Positions 56,072 to 64,000 of a DNA stretch of 64,000 nucleotides are shown here, in pieces. The notes below the pieces were generated by a model. That model did not search any database and had not been told where the DNA came from. It saw nothing but the letters and a program-made list of their open reading frames with translations. Position 1 is the first letter of the stretch. The number at the start of each line of letters is the position of its first letter. A program made the position numbers and the translations under genes. Origin of the DNA: Schlesneria paludicola DSM 18645 (GTDB lineage Bacteria > Planctomycetota > Planctomycetia > Planctomycetales > Planctomycetaceae); assembly GCF_000255655.1 (NCBI RefSeq), contig NZ_JH636434.1, forward strand, positions 2,008,798 to 2,072,797, written 5' to 3'.

Positions 56072-57166
56072 ATGGCACATGTAAAGTTGCTGTTGCAACT
56101 GGTTGTCGCGGGATCGTCGATCATACTCGGAGGAACATTGACCGTATTTGGACAGGAGAATGACCCAGCTCTCGGACGCCGCTTTCTCAACGCCATCGAA
56201 GAGAAAGCAAAGGAGTTAGAGAAAGCGACATTCACGTTCCAATCTAACTGCGTGACGGAGAAGGCATGGGAATCGATTTCAGCCGCAAGAGAATCCGAAA
56301 TCAAAAGCCTGCGCAGAAATAAAGAAGACTTTCACAGAATTGAAAAAGTTCATACCTCGGTTCGTGGCAAATTTACGATGCACAAAGGGACAAAGATCGG
56401 AAAGAAAGGACGCCATGATATCGAGTACATAGCGGCCCAGAACGACTCGTATGCGTTTCATATCGGACGTTCCAGAAGCGATGCCCCTTATGTTATCGAC
56501 TATCTTGAGCCGATCGATGCGATGACCGAGGAATCGAAAAAGAACGTGCAGTTCAATGCAGCGATTGCCCGGGCCATCCCCATGGCCACTTGGTACTTTC
56601 TCACCGAGCCTCTCAACGAACTGGTGCATAGGCCCGATTTTGTCATTCATAAAGTCTTCAACGTCGATCGCGAGGGAACATCTTGCGTTCGCGTGGAATT
56701 CGATTGCAGCTCGGGCGAAAATGACCCAGCGCACAAGTTCTCGGACGCATACATGATCCTCGATCCGGCGAACGGCTGGGCTATGACAGAGTACGAAGCA
56801 ACACAAGTTTCCACCAATAACAAACATCATACAACCATCAAGATCGGTACCATCGGGGGTGTCATCGGATTGCCATCTTCGGTTGAGCATCGATTGATTC
56901 CCAAAAACGATCCAACGTCCGTGTTATGCTTCAAGTCACTAATCGATTTATCGGGTGACGAGGCCAAAGAGGCATTCTACCTTCACCACTATGGACTGCC
57001 TGAACCGCGATTTACACACCGGGTCGTTGGCGTGTGGGTGTGGTGCCTGATGATTGCCGGTGTTCTGATTGCATTCGCGATGTTCCTTCGAAAGAGACGG
57101 CGCGGCGACAGGACGTTCAGGCCAACTCACAATGTCGGCCATGGAATGACTGCGGCGACACGGTGA
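56072..57166 (+). CDS. Exported protein with C-terminal membrane anchor
   Basis: 364 aa from ATG 56072 (AGGTGCGAA upstream); the longer frame adds 50 atypical residues. N-terminal signal (LLLQLVVAGSSIILGGTLTVFG). A helical segment (RFLNAIEEKAKELEKATFTF) then leads into a large beta-rich domain (GRHDIEYIAAQNDSYAFHI, TSCVRVEFDCSSGENDP, AYMILDPANGWAMTEYEA). Its strand pattern recalls LolA-like lipoprotein carriers, but no motif proves it. The C-terminus is a membrane helix (VGVWVWCLMIAGVLIAFAMFL) followed by RKRRRGDR in the cytoplasm. The stop is four bases before the Lnt gene, so the two are translated from one mRNA. Confidence 0.7.
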   Translation: MAHVKLLLQLVVAGSSIILGGTLTVFGQENDPALGRRFLNAIEEKAKELEKATFTFQSNCVTEKAWESISAARESEIKSLRRNKEDFHRIEKVHTSVRGKFTMHKGTKIGKKGRHDIEYIAAQNDSYAFHIGRSRSDAPYVIDYLEPIDAMTEESKKNVQFNAAIARAIPMATWYFLTEPLNELVHRPDFVIHKVFNVDREGTSCVRVEFDCSSGENDPAHKFSDAYMILDPANGWAMTEYEATQVSTNNKHHTTIKIGTIGGVIGLPSSVEHRLIPKNDPTSVLCFKSLIDLSGDEAKEAFYLHHYGLPEPRFTHRVVGVWVWCLMIAGVLIAFAMFLRKRRRGDRTFRPTHNVGHGMTAATR

Positions 57167-57170
57167 CAGA

Positions 57171-58895
57171 ATGAGGCCAATACCAGGAATCCGGCAACGT
57201 CTTGTCGACACCTTCACGCATGCAAGACAGCCCTTCAGGCATCACTCGGTCGATCCGACGTGGGGTGCGAATATCGTGTCCGCATCGATTCTATTTTGGT
57301 GCTTCGTTGTCTACGGTGCGATGTCGTGCGCGAGCCTTCTGCTGGTTGCGATGGCCGTTCACGGCGCATCTCGCCGGATGCTGGCTTTTGCATCAATCGC
57401 CTTGACGATCGTCGCCCTTCCGCCGCACCAATGTCCGACATTTTGGATTTGTCTTTCGCCACTCGTATGGATCTGGCGGGGCCGAGTTTGCCGTCCTCGA
57501 CTCGAAAGGATCGTCATTGAGGCCTTGTTCATTGGATTCGCGATTGCATGGATCGCGACCGATTTTGTTCGAGCACAGTTCCCGGTATGGGGCGAGCTCA
57601 TCCATTTGGTGGCAAGCAGCCAGGTCGGTTTCCAATTTGTCATTCTCGCATTGGCGGTCTTTTGGACAGAATCGCTGCCGGTCGCCCTCAGTGCGGCAGT
57701 TTCGTCCGGCGCATTTGCAATCGGGGAGATCCTCTATGCGCGATATGGGATCGGTTGGCCGCTTTTGAGCTTATCGATCGCAGCCGCGGACACCCCCTTG
57801 ATCCAGTTTGCCACGTCGCTCACTCAGATTGGAGTGACCGCCGGAATCGTTTTGATCAACTGTTTTTGGGTTCTGGATCGATCTGAAAGACTCGTACTTC
57901 AATGGCGGATGCCTTTCGTGGGAGTATGCCTGACACTGGGCTCGTGCATGATTGGGAATCTGATCGAGAATCACGTGAAGTACGACGCCTTGGCGTTCTC
58001 GGTGATGCTCGTCCAACCCCATAAACTGAATCCAATCAACTCCGGTCATGAATTGTGGCCCACACTTGATGAACTTACCGTCCAAAGCATCGATTCCGAC
58101 GGCCCCGTCGATTTGGTGGTTTGGCCAGAAGCCTCAATCAGTGAAACTCTTTTCGAGGCACCTGACTCCGACGATTTATTAAACGGCGTCGCACTTGAAA
58201 ACTGCATTGCTGCTGCGAGAGCGGATGAATTGTCGCTTCTCGAATTTGGGCGCAACTTTCAGCCCCGCTACGGAGCCGCGTGCCTGATCGGCGCGCCCGT
58301 CCGAAAGCCAACAACGACATCGAAATACGGACTGAACGTAGCAGAACGTCATCGCTTCAATTGCGCATGTCTCGTTTCCGCTCGATCGCGGATCTCAACC
58401 CATGAAAAACTGGTTCTGGTCCCATTCAAAGAGGCCGTCCCTGCATTTCTTGACAATCGATCGGGATTACAAATCCTCCCTCAGCCGATCACCCCGAAAA
58501 GGCCCTTCAGCCCAGGCCGGCGTTTTCGCTCGTTCCAGCTTGAGACTCGTGAAGGAGAAATCAGAACATTTGCAGCGAGTGTCTGCTACGAGTCGCTGAT
58601 TCCATGGTTGCCCCAATATCGCACCGGCAACCATTTTGATGCGATCGTGCATATCCTGTACGACGGAGACACATCTGCTGACCCTGAGTTGATCGAATGT
58701 CAGATTCAAGCATGTCGGTATCGAGCGGTCGAAACAAGGACATGGAATCTCATCTGCTCCACATGGACCGGCAGCGCGATCATCGATCCGCGAGGCAAAA
58801 TCGTCGCTCGGCTTGGGCCCATCGAAGGCGTCTTGCGAAGCGACCACACTGACACACACAGGCAATTAGGCCAACCAATTCGTCATTGGCAATAG
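57171..58895 (+). CDS. lnt: Apolipoprotein N-acyltransferase
   Basis: Transfers an acyl chain to the N-terminal Cys of lipoproteins, using a nitrilase-type domain outside the membrane. 574 aa: basic leader, six or so membrane helices (to about 265), then a CN-hydrolase domain with the full triad, Glu320 in VVWPEAS, Lys413 in HEKLVLVPFKE, Cys472 in SVCYESLIP. The following DGDTSADPELIECQIQACRYRAVETR is the usual substrate-side block. It is somewhat longer than E. coli Lnt (512 aa). It is four bases from the preceding gene. Its place in a cluster rather than a housekeeping context suggests a paralogue serving the neighbouring exported proteins. Confidence 0.87.
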   Translation: MRPIPGIRQRLVDTFTHARQPFRHHSVDPTWGANIVSASILFWCFVVYGAMSCASLLLVAMAVHGASRRMLAFASIALTIVALPPHQCPTFWICLSPLVWIWRGRVCRPRLERIVIEALFIGFAIAWIATDFVRAQFPVWGELIHLVASSQVGFQFVILALAVFWTESLPVALSAAVSSGAFAIGEILYARYGIGWPLLSLSIAAADTPLIQFATSLTQIGVTAGIVLINCFWVLDRSERLVLQWRMPFVGVCLTLGSCMIGNLIENHVKYDALAFSVMLVQPHKLNPINSGHELWPTLDELTVQSIDSDGPVDLVVWPEASISETLFEAPDSDDLLNGVALENCIAAARADELSLLEFGRNFQPRYGAACLIGAPVRKPTTTSKYGLNVAERHRFNCACLVSARSRISTHEKLVLVPFKEAVPAFLDNRSGLQILPQPITPKRPFSPGRRFRSFQLETREGEIRTFAASVCYESLIPWLPQYRTGNHFDAIVHILYDGDTSADPELIECQIQACRYRAVETRTWNLICSTWTGSAIIDPRGKIVARLGPIEGVLRSDHTDTHRQLGQPIRHWQ

Positions 58896-59224
58896 CGATG
58901 TCATAACTCAATTCAACAGTTTTGAAATACGGTAACCGCTCACAGCCCGAAGAGAGGGGGGCAGGCACATTTCCCCGGCTCGATTGAAATCCACTGTGCA
59001 TCAAATAGGGCCAGCCTGCCCTTTGCCGCGGGAAAAAATGGGCCAGTCCCAGGCGTGTGAACGGTTACTGAAATACGTTCAAGCAACACACATTGTGAAT
59101 CCATTCGCTCATCGCGAGTCGCCACCTCACACTGATCCTTGGTAGACACGATTGTTCATATATTGGCAGCGACGAATGGTGCAGTAGCTCGCTGCACCCA
59201 GGATTGCCACAAAAAGGCGTCATC
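58896..59224. other. Intergenic region containing the second MITE
   Basis: Between lnt and the DUF1559 gene. About 40% is the MITE at 58932-59068 with its target duplication. The remaining bases (59078-59224) have no gene; AAAAGGCGTC before 59225 is the ribosome site of the next gene. Confidence 0.6.
58932..59068 (+). mobile_element. MITE copy 2 (137 bp) with 9-bp target duplication
   Basis: Ends GTAACCGCTCACAG (58932-58945) and CGTGTGAACGGTTAC (59054-59068) are inverted repeats with small divergence. TGAAATACG at 58923-58931 is repeated exactly at 59069-59077. The left 60 bases are almost identical to copy 1 read in reverse (shared CCCGAAGAGAGGGGGGCAGG), and the right end matches through GAAAAAATGGGCCA. 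The middle differs (CAAATAGGGCCAGCCTGCCC), so the two copies are old enough to diverge or are members of different subfamilies. No ORF is present. Confidence 0.88.
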
Positions 59225-60286
59225 ATGACTCAACACTCAAGGCGTGGGTTCACAATCGTAGAACTCTTGGTCGCCGTTTCATTGATCACGCTTTTGGTTG
59301 GACTCTTCTTGCCCGCCATACAGCGTTCGCGGGAGGCGGCAAGGGGTCTCCAGTGTCGAAATAATCTGAAGCAACTTGGCCTGGCACTTCATAACTACCA
59401 TGAGGTTCACTCGCGACTTCCTCCTGCCGTGATTTGGAGTGGACGGGGTGAACCGTATGGTGCGGGATCGTTTCCGGTTGGTGCATTCGATCGAGTTGCA
59501 CAAGGGATCTCTCCCAATTCCGAACCTGATCGTATTTACTCCAATTGGGCCGTGTCACTTCTACCTCACATCGATCAAGTCAACTTGTACAACTCTTTTG
59601 ATTTGAACCTGCCGATGGACGATGTCACCAATTTGTCCGCCCGCACAACGCGCCTGTCAGCGATGCTATGCCCATCTGATAGCTTCAACGCAACCCCCTA
59701 TGAAAGGGCTTTGAACGTCGGAGTTCTCGGACACACATACGCTCGAGGAAACTACGGGATGAACGTTGGAGGCAATCAGTGTTTCGCTGCAAATCCAAGG
59801 TGCGTCAATGGCTTTCAAACGGATTCAAACGACTTCCTCAACACCTGCGCCACCGTCTTCGGCAGCGGTTGCGGTGGTGTAAACTACTCATTCCGTTTGC
59901 GTGACTTCACATCGGGTCTGTCCACATTTGTTGCGATCGATGAATTACGTGCAGGCATCAGTGCAATCGATCCACGTGGAACGTGGAGCCTCGGAATGGC
60001 AGGCGCCAGCGCGACGTTAATCAACCGCAAAGGTCCAAACACGAAATTGTTGGGAGATGGAATCGATTCGTGTACGGCCCTCACATTGCAATTCTCTCAG
60101 ACAGAACTTGACCGGATCGGAATGCCCTGTGATCACTCCATCATTCCCGTGAATTGGATTGCAAGCGCAAGAAGCATGCATGGCGGATTCGTTAACGCAC
60201 TATTCCTTGACGGATCGGTGCATGCGCTTGCCGACAGCATTGATACGAATACGTGGATTCAACTTCACGATCGAAACCACCAATGA
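59225..60286 (+). CDS. DUF1559 protein with prepilin-type N-terminus (second copy)
   Basis: 353 aa. Start ATG 59225 has AAAAGGCG upstream; the longer frame begins at TTG. Signal segment RRGFTIVELLVAVSLITLLVGLFLPAIQRSREAARGLQCRN is a clear type IV prepilin-like region. The DUF1559 body has LCPSDSFNATPYERA, NYGMNVGGNQCF with paired Cys (NPRCVNGF, NTCATVFGSGCGG) not seen in the copy at 30188, and a closing GGFVNALFLDGSVHALADSI. The extra Cys may form disulfides. It follows the lnt cluster after a MITE; there is no lipoprotein partner downstream, unlike the first copy. Confidence 0.88.
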   Translation: MTQHSRRGFTIVELLVAVSLITLLVGLFLPAIQRSREAARGLQCRNNLKQLGLALHNYHEVHSRLPPAVIWSGRGEPYGAGSFPVGAFDRVAQGISPNSEPDRIYSNWAVSLLPHIDQVNLYNSFDLNLPMDDVTNLSARTTRLSAMLCPSDSFNATPYERALNVGVLGHTYARGNYGMNVGGNQCFAANPRCVNGFQTDSNDFLNTCATVFGSGCGGVNYSFRLRDFTSGLSTFVAIDELRAGISAIDPRGTWSLGMAGASATLINRKGPNTKLLGDGIDSCTALTLQFSQTELDRIGMPCDHSIIPVNWIASARSMHGGFVNALFLDGSVHALADSIDTNTWIQLHDRNHQ

Positions 60287-60552
60287 CTCGTCGCGACGGA
60301 TAGTGGAGGGTCGGGTGGCGGGAGCTGGACGGGAGAATCGCGGAAGGCGTTGGGGTTGCGTCAGAGTCCTTCAACCACGGTCGTCCCAAGTTGAGGTTTG
60401 AAAATCGGGTGCCTCATCGCGAATCTCTGGTGGGTCGCGAATGGGGAGTCTCGTGACAGCGCACAGATTGAGCGAACGAGGCGTTCTTTGCCGCGTATTC
60501 CCAATTGTTGCCGCCAACACAAACCCTTATGGCGATCATCTGAGGAAGCGAT

Positions 60553-62304
60553 ATGGTCAAAGACAACAGATTGCTGAATCATCGAACTTGCCACGAGTCG
60601 CGATCGCATGCCACAGAACACAGCAAGCGGATGCACAGATCTCGCCATGTACGAACGGAACGTTGGAAACGGTGCCTGATTGTCGCATCGCTACGGATCT
60701 CGTGGAAACTCTATCGAAACGGCCAGCATGACTTGGCACTCACAATCCTCAGCAAGCTCGTCGCATTTGCACCTCAGATGCTCTTTTTACGAATCTGGTT
60801 AGCCCGCGCAGCCATGCGGATCGGTGACGAAGCGTTGACGAGAAAGGCGATCCAACCCAATGAGATTGATGAATTGGCCGGTATTGAAAAGTATTACGGC
60901 CGCATTGCAGTGCTTCACTTGGGGCTCGAAGAATTCGCCGAAGCCATGCGCTATCTGACATTGGCGAAAGAGCTGTCTCCCGATTCACCGCTCACCTGGG
61001 CGACTTATGGAGACCTCTTTCGCCTCCGAGGAGACGTTGATGAGTCGGTGAAGCACTATCAAGCAGCGGCTGCGCGGCTATCGCATCGAAGCTCGAAGAT
61101 GCGCATGCTTGCCGCCGCCGCAACGACACTCTCAGACGCTGGCAGAAGGGAGGCCGCGGAACTGTACGAACAAATCATTGAACTTGAACCAAACGACACG
61201 GGTGCCCACTTTTGCCTGGTTGAATCCCGCAAGAACCTGGAAATGACGGATCCGATCGTCAGCAAGATCCGGCGAATGACGACCGATTGTTCGATCCCCG
61301 TCAACCACAAGTCCAATCTTCATTTTGCATTGGGACTTGTTCATAGCCATTGTGGCGATCCGGGAGCCGCGATGGCTCATTGGATGATCGCGAATCAGCT
61401 TCGGGCAGCGGCCACGACGGCCCCCAGCATCGACGAGAAAGCCGCTGGCGTCGATGCGCGGTGCAATGTCTTCACCCGAAAACTGATCGACGAATTCTCG
61501 CAGTACGGCTGCCAGGACGACATCTTGATCTGTATTGTCGGAATGCCAAGATCTGGTACCACGTTGACAGAGCAAATTCTTGGTGCTCATTCGCACATTC
61601 AACCGCTGGGCGAAAGGACCGATTTCTGGCGGTTGACTCGAACGCTTCCCCGGATGCTCAAGACAAGAAAGGGCTATCCAGAATGTTGTCAGCGGCTCAC
61701 GCCGCCAGTGATTCAACAAACATGGAAATCGATCCTTGCTCGAATTCGGCATGTTGCCGGGAATTGTGATCGTGTGGTCACGAAACTGCCCGAAGACGTC
61801 TTCGAGATTGGCATCATCAAAATCCTGTTTCCCAAAACGAAATTCATCAACTGCCAGAGAAATCCGGTCGATGTCGGACTTTCCTGTTTTCAGCAGAACT
61901 TTCGAGGTCTTGACTACACAATGGACCTCGAAAATTTGGCGTCTGTCTTTCGCCTCTATTGGCGAATGATACGCCACTGGAACGATGTCCTCCCCACTGG
62001 ATCGATTCTGAATCTTTGTTACGAGGATCTCGTATCCGCTCCAGAGGCCAGCATCAGAAACGCCTGCAACTTTATCGGTGTCGAGTTTCAAGAGGCATGC
62101 TTGCAATATCACCTGGCTCCCACGTCCGTCCGAACGGGCAGTCGCTGGCAGGTTCGAACCCCCATCTATCAAACGTCAGTCAATCGATCTGAGGCTTACC
62201 GAGAATTTCTCGGCCCACTGATTCAACTCGAAAGCGAGTGGACATCCATTTCAACCAATTCCAATCTGAAAACAGCTCAAACACATTCGCCTTACACCGG
62301 TTAA
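60553..62304 (+). CDS. TPR-sulfotransferase family protein
   Basis: 583 aa. The start has GAGGAAGCG. The first 60 residues are basic and His/Arg-rich. TPR-like helices run to about 310 (FAEAMRYLTLAKELSPDSPL, SSKMRMLAAAATTLSDAGRREAA). The sulfotransferase domain begins at about residue 325 with CIVGMPRSGTTLTEQILG (5'-phosphosulfate loop for PAPS) and has NCQRNPVDVGLSCFQQNF (3'-phosphate binding) and LCYEDLVSAPEASIRN. It should transfer sulfate to a glycan, protein or small acceptor from PAPS. Such TPR fusions are frequent in planctomycetes and marine bacteria. It lies alone, 266 bases after DUF1559. Confidence 0.88.
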   Translation: MVKDNRLLNHRTCHESRSHATEHSKRMHRSRHVRTERWKRCLIVASLRISWKLYRNGQHDLALTILSKLVAFAPQMLFLRIWLARAAMRIGDEALTRKAIQPNEIDELAGIEKYYGRIAVLHLGLEEFAEAMRYLTLAKELSPDSPLTWATYGDLFRLRGDVDESVKHYQAAAARLSHRSSKMRMLAAAATTLSDAGRREAAELYEQIIELEPNDTGAHFCLVESRKNLEMTDPIVSKIRRMTTDCSIPVNHKSNLHFALGLVHSHCGDPGAAMAHWMIANQLRAAATTAPSIDEKAAGVDARCNVFTRKLIDEFSQYGCQDDILICIVGMPRSGTTLTEQILGAHSHIQPLGERTDFWRLTRTLPRMLKTRKGYPECCQRLTPPVIQQTWKSILARIRHVAGNCDRVVTKLPEDVFEIGIIKILFPKTKFINCQRNPVDVGLSCFQQNFRGLDYTMDLENLASVFRLYWRMIRHWNDVLPTGSILNLCYEDLVSAPEASIRNACNFIGVEFQEACLQYHLAPTSVRTGSRWQVRTPIYQTSVNRSEAYREFLGPLIQLESEWTSISTNSNLKTAQTHSPYTG

Positions 62305-62319
62305 CCGCAGCGCTCTTCG

Positions 62320-62520
62320 TCAAACATGGTCATTGACGAACACCGGTTTGAATTGGGCGTATCGATCCTGATCGCGTGCCAGACCTTTACGATCGCCTTG
62401 GACGGAAACGGAGTAAGTAATCGCAGATCGCCCAACACGCAGAAAAATTTTCTGAATGGAACGAATGACTTCCATTACGGTGCCTTTTTTAACTTCAAGA
62501 ATCATCCCGTCGAGACTCAT
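62320..62520 (-). CDS. Small protein translationally coupled to the LRR gene
   Basis: 66 aa: MSLDGMILEVKKGTVMEVIRS then IQKIFLRVGRSAITYSVSVQ and a basic, Asp-rich tail. Its ATG (62518-62520) overlaps the TGA of the upstream LRR gene as ATGA, and an AGGA lies six bases before it, both typical of coupled translation. The central VMEVIRSIQKIFLRVG looks like an amphipathic helix. No family is recognised. The evidence is positional; the product has not been matched to anything. Confidence 0.45.
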   Translation of the reverse strand: MSLDGMILEVKKGTVMEVIRSIQKIFLRVGRSAITYSVSVQGDRKGLARDQDRYAQFKPVFVNDHV

Positions 62521-63320
62521 TGTCCTGCACTCTTCCGCTTCGAGACAGAACCAGCATCGATGGTGCAACTCGTCATTCCTTTCCGAATTGCAGCCTGACC
62601 TTCGTCGCTGATCAGCGTGTTGCCAATATCGAGTCTCTTAAGAGCCTTCATCTCTATCAAATACTTCAGGCCATCATCGGAAACATCGGTGCCAGCTAAA
62701 CCGAGATACTGAAGGTCGCCCAACGCCTTCAATTTCTTGACCCCTGCATCAGTGACATTGGTGTCGTTGAGTGCGATGGACTTGAGGTTCGGCAGTCCTT
62801 GAAGAATGTCGCAAGTTTTGTCGCCAACCTGGGTCTGGATGAGGAATATCCATTCAAGACCGGATAGCCCTTTCAGGTGCTCAATTCCACGGTCGCTGAG
62901 TTGGCTGTAGCCCAGATATAGTCCCGTGAGATTTTTCATTCCAACCAGTTTCTCGACAGCCACATCTGTGACTTGCGGCCCGAGCAGCCAGAGAGTTTTG
63001 AGCTCCTTCAAAGTCCCGATTTCGGAAAGCAACTCAGCAGGCAGTGGACGATCCGTCGTTGTCAACGAGATACTGGTCACACCGCCGTGACTTCGGATCG
63101 ACTTGGGAACCCACATTGGTCCGGTGAAACGAAACTCCACCCGTCCACCCAGCGATTCAATTTTCGCTGCAATCCGCCGCTCGTCTTGAAACGAACTCAC
63201 AAACGCCCAAAGGATATAACTCTGGATCACCGCGATGAGCATCAACGTCAAAACGATCCACCCCAAATAGGAGCGAAGAAATCTTCGAGTATTGGCTGGT
63301 CGACGAGAGACCTCATCCAT
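62517..63320 (-). CDS. Membrane-anchored leucine-rich-repeat protein
   Basis: 267 aa. A basic leader (ANTRRFLRSYLG) and one membrane helix (WIVLTLMLIAVIQSYILWAFV) place it on the membrane with the bulk outside or in the cytoplasm. About six LRR units of 23-24 residues follow: LKTLWLLGPQVTDVAVEKL, LTGLYLGYSQLSDRGIEHL, LKSIALNDTNVTDAGVKKL, LQYLGLAGTDVSDDGLKYL. This is the cysteine-free planctomycete type (x-L-x-L-x-x-T-x-(V/I)-(T/S)-D). Such repeats usually mediate protein contacts. GGAG upstream supports the start. The downstream coupled ORF may be a partner. Confidence 0.85.
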   Translation of the reverse strand: MDEVSRRPANTRRFLRSYLGWIVLTLMLIAVIQSYILWAFVSSFQDERRIAAKIESLGGRVEFRFTGPMWVPKSIRSHGGVTSISLTTTDRPLPAELLSEIGTLKELKTLWLLGPQVTDVAVEKLVGMKNLTGLYLGYSQLSDRGIEHLKGLSGLEWIFLIQTQVGDKTCDILQGLPNLKSIALNDTNVTDAGVKKLKALGDLQYLGLAGTDVSDDGLKYLIEMKALKRLDIGNTLISDEGQAAIRKGMTSCTIDAGSVSKRKSAGQ

Positions 63321-63512
63321 GACCTCACGCTCCCGTTGGACTCAATATGGGCATCGTTCGCACGTCGACCGACGCAGGCATTCGGCCCATCATAGAGACA
63401 GAACACTCCAAGTGTCAGCAACAGCACCATGAGATTGCCTGAGTTTCATGAACCCGAATATTTTCAAGAACGGTCCGCTGCTCAGTCGCCAAACGGTCAC
63501 TTGAGAATGCGC

Positions 63513-63965
63513 CTACTGAGATGTTTGCTGCCGCAACTCTTGGGCGAGCCCAATCAGAATCCCTTCCGGACCGCGAATGTAGCAAAGCCGATAGATGTCT
63601 TCGTACTGAACCACTTCGCCGACGACCCGCGCGCCTCGCTTGGCCAGCCGCACGAGCATATCATCAAGGTCCTCTACGGTGAACATGACGCGCAGGTAAC
63701 CGAGAGCGTTGACTGGAGCGGTTCGGTGATCGGCGACCACGGGCGGCGCGAGGAATCGAGACAACTCGATCCGACTGTGCCCGTCCGGCGTACGCATCAT
63801 CGCAATTTCGACGCGCATGCGGCGCAATCCAGTGACCCCATCTGCCCAATCTCCTTCGATTGGGGCGCGTCCTTCGAGCTTAAGGCCAAGTTCGGTGTAA
63901 AACTCGATGGCAGCGTCAATGTCTTCGACCACAATCCCAACGTTGTCCATGCGTTTGACAGTCAT
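63513..63965 (-). CDS. VOC-family (glyoxalase/bleomycin-resistance fold) protein
   Basis: 150 aa with the two beta-alpha-beta-beta-beta modules of the vicinal oxygen chelate fold: VKRMDNVGIVVEDIDAAIEFY, MRVEIAMMRTPDGHSRIELSRF, LRVMFTVEDLDDMLVRLAKRG, and the final YIRGPEGILIGLAQEL with the metal-binding Glu position replaced by Ile-Leu. His, Glu and Asp residues that could bind metal (His of DNVGIV region, Glu of RIELSRF) are partly retained. Dioxygenase, glyoxalase and resistance roles cannot be told apart. GGGAGA upstream supports the start. The rest of its operon lies beyond the window edge. Confidence 0.85.
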   Translation of the reverse strand: MTVKRMDNVGIVVEDIDAAIEFYTELGLKLEGRAPIEGDWADGVTGLRRMRVEIAMMRTPDGHSRIELSRFLAPPVVADHRTAPVNALGYLRVMFTVEDLDDMLVRLAKRGARVVGEVVQYEDIYRLCYIRGPEGILIGLAQELRQQTSQ

Positions 63966-64000
63966 CGTATCTCCCTGAAAACACCTTTTTCATTGCGCGT

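Noticed and set aside
62148-62165. tRNA-like GGTTCGAACCCC word
   Set aside because: It lies within the sulfotransferase reading frame and no cloverleaf arms can be drawn around it.
61132-62172. 346-aa minus-strand ORF opposite the sulfotransferase
   Set aside because: Antisense to PAPS-binding motifs, no ribosome site, no family features.

Overview
The window reads as a piece of a planctomycete chromosome. The organism call rests on gene families seen together and typical of that phylum: two prepilin-like DUF1559 proteins, a PSCyt1/DUF1549/LamG/DUF1553 protein, a DUF1501 protein, a DUF1573 protein, an ECF sigma factor followed by a FecR-LamG protein, membrane-anchored Ser/Thr kinase and leucine-rich-repeat proteins, and many secreted orphan proteins. 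Genus and species cannot be fixed from the sequence alone. No rRNA, tRNA or CRISPR array was recognised.

Layout. 1-8.3 kb, minus strand: a Tyr/Gly-rich exported protein cut by the window edge, a small orphan, a full-length Lhr helicase, an SGNH hydrolase and a DUF6687-like protein. 8.8-14 kb: class II fructose-bisphosphate aldolase with a clear terminator, an orphan, a transmembrane Ser/Thr kinase and a PlsC-type acyltransferase. 14.5-22.3 kb, plus strand: aspartate kinase with four ACT domains, an hflC-hflK pair, a glycosyltransferase and asparagine synthase. 22.3-29.7 kb: a PfkB sugar kinase, ATP-type PEP carboxykinase, a PIG-L-like deacetylase and a sigma/FecR-LamG operon. 30-38.3 kb, plus strand: DUF1559 plus lipoprotein, then a catabolic-looking run (PSCyt1/PSD1 protein, beta-propeller dehydrogenase-like protein, sugar-phosphate isomerase). 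38.3-47.7 kb, minus strand: a pentad-cysteine protein, a secreted zinc protease, an EboB-like TatD hydrolase, aldose epimerase, DUF1501 and an O-antigen ligase-TPR fusion. 47.9-51.5 kb, plus strand: YkgJ-type cysteine cluster protein, TPR lipoprotein and PPP-type phosphatase.

From about 51.5 kb to the end the window is accessory in character. It holds an IS200/IS605 element abutting a duplicated 3' fragment of the phosphatase gene, a pseudogene with one in-frame TGA, and a compact envelope cluster (membrane DUF1573 protein, 88-residue Cys-rich exported peptide, exported protein with a C-terminal membrane anchor, apolipoprotein N-acyltransferase with an intact Glu-Lys-Cys triad). These are followed by a second DUF1559 gene, a TPR-sulfotransferase, an LRR membrane protein with a translationally coupled small ORF, and a VOC protein.

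The strongest non-genic discovery is a non-coding mobile element of 136-137 bp present twice (26159-26294 and 58932-59068, opposite orientations). Both copies have 14-15 bp terminal inverted repeats and each is bracketed by its own perfect 9-bp target duplication, so this is a MITE that really transposed. Other repeat structures are two REP-like palindromes after hflK, a 16-bp triplicate before hflC, a 27-bp tandem array before the 23.4 kb gene, and an 89-bp imperfect inverted repeat before the 56 kb gene.
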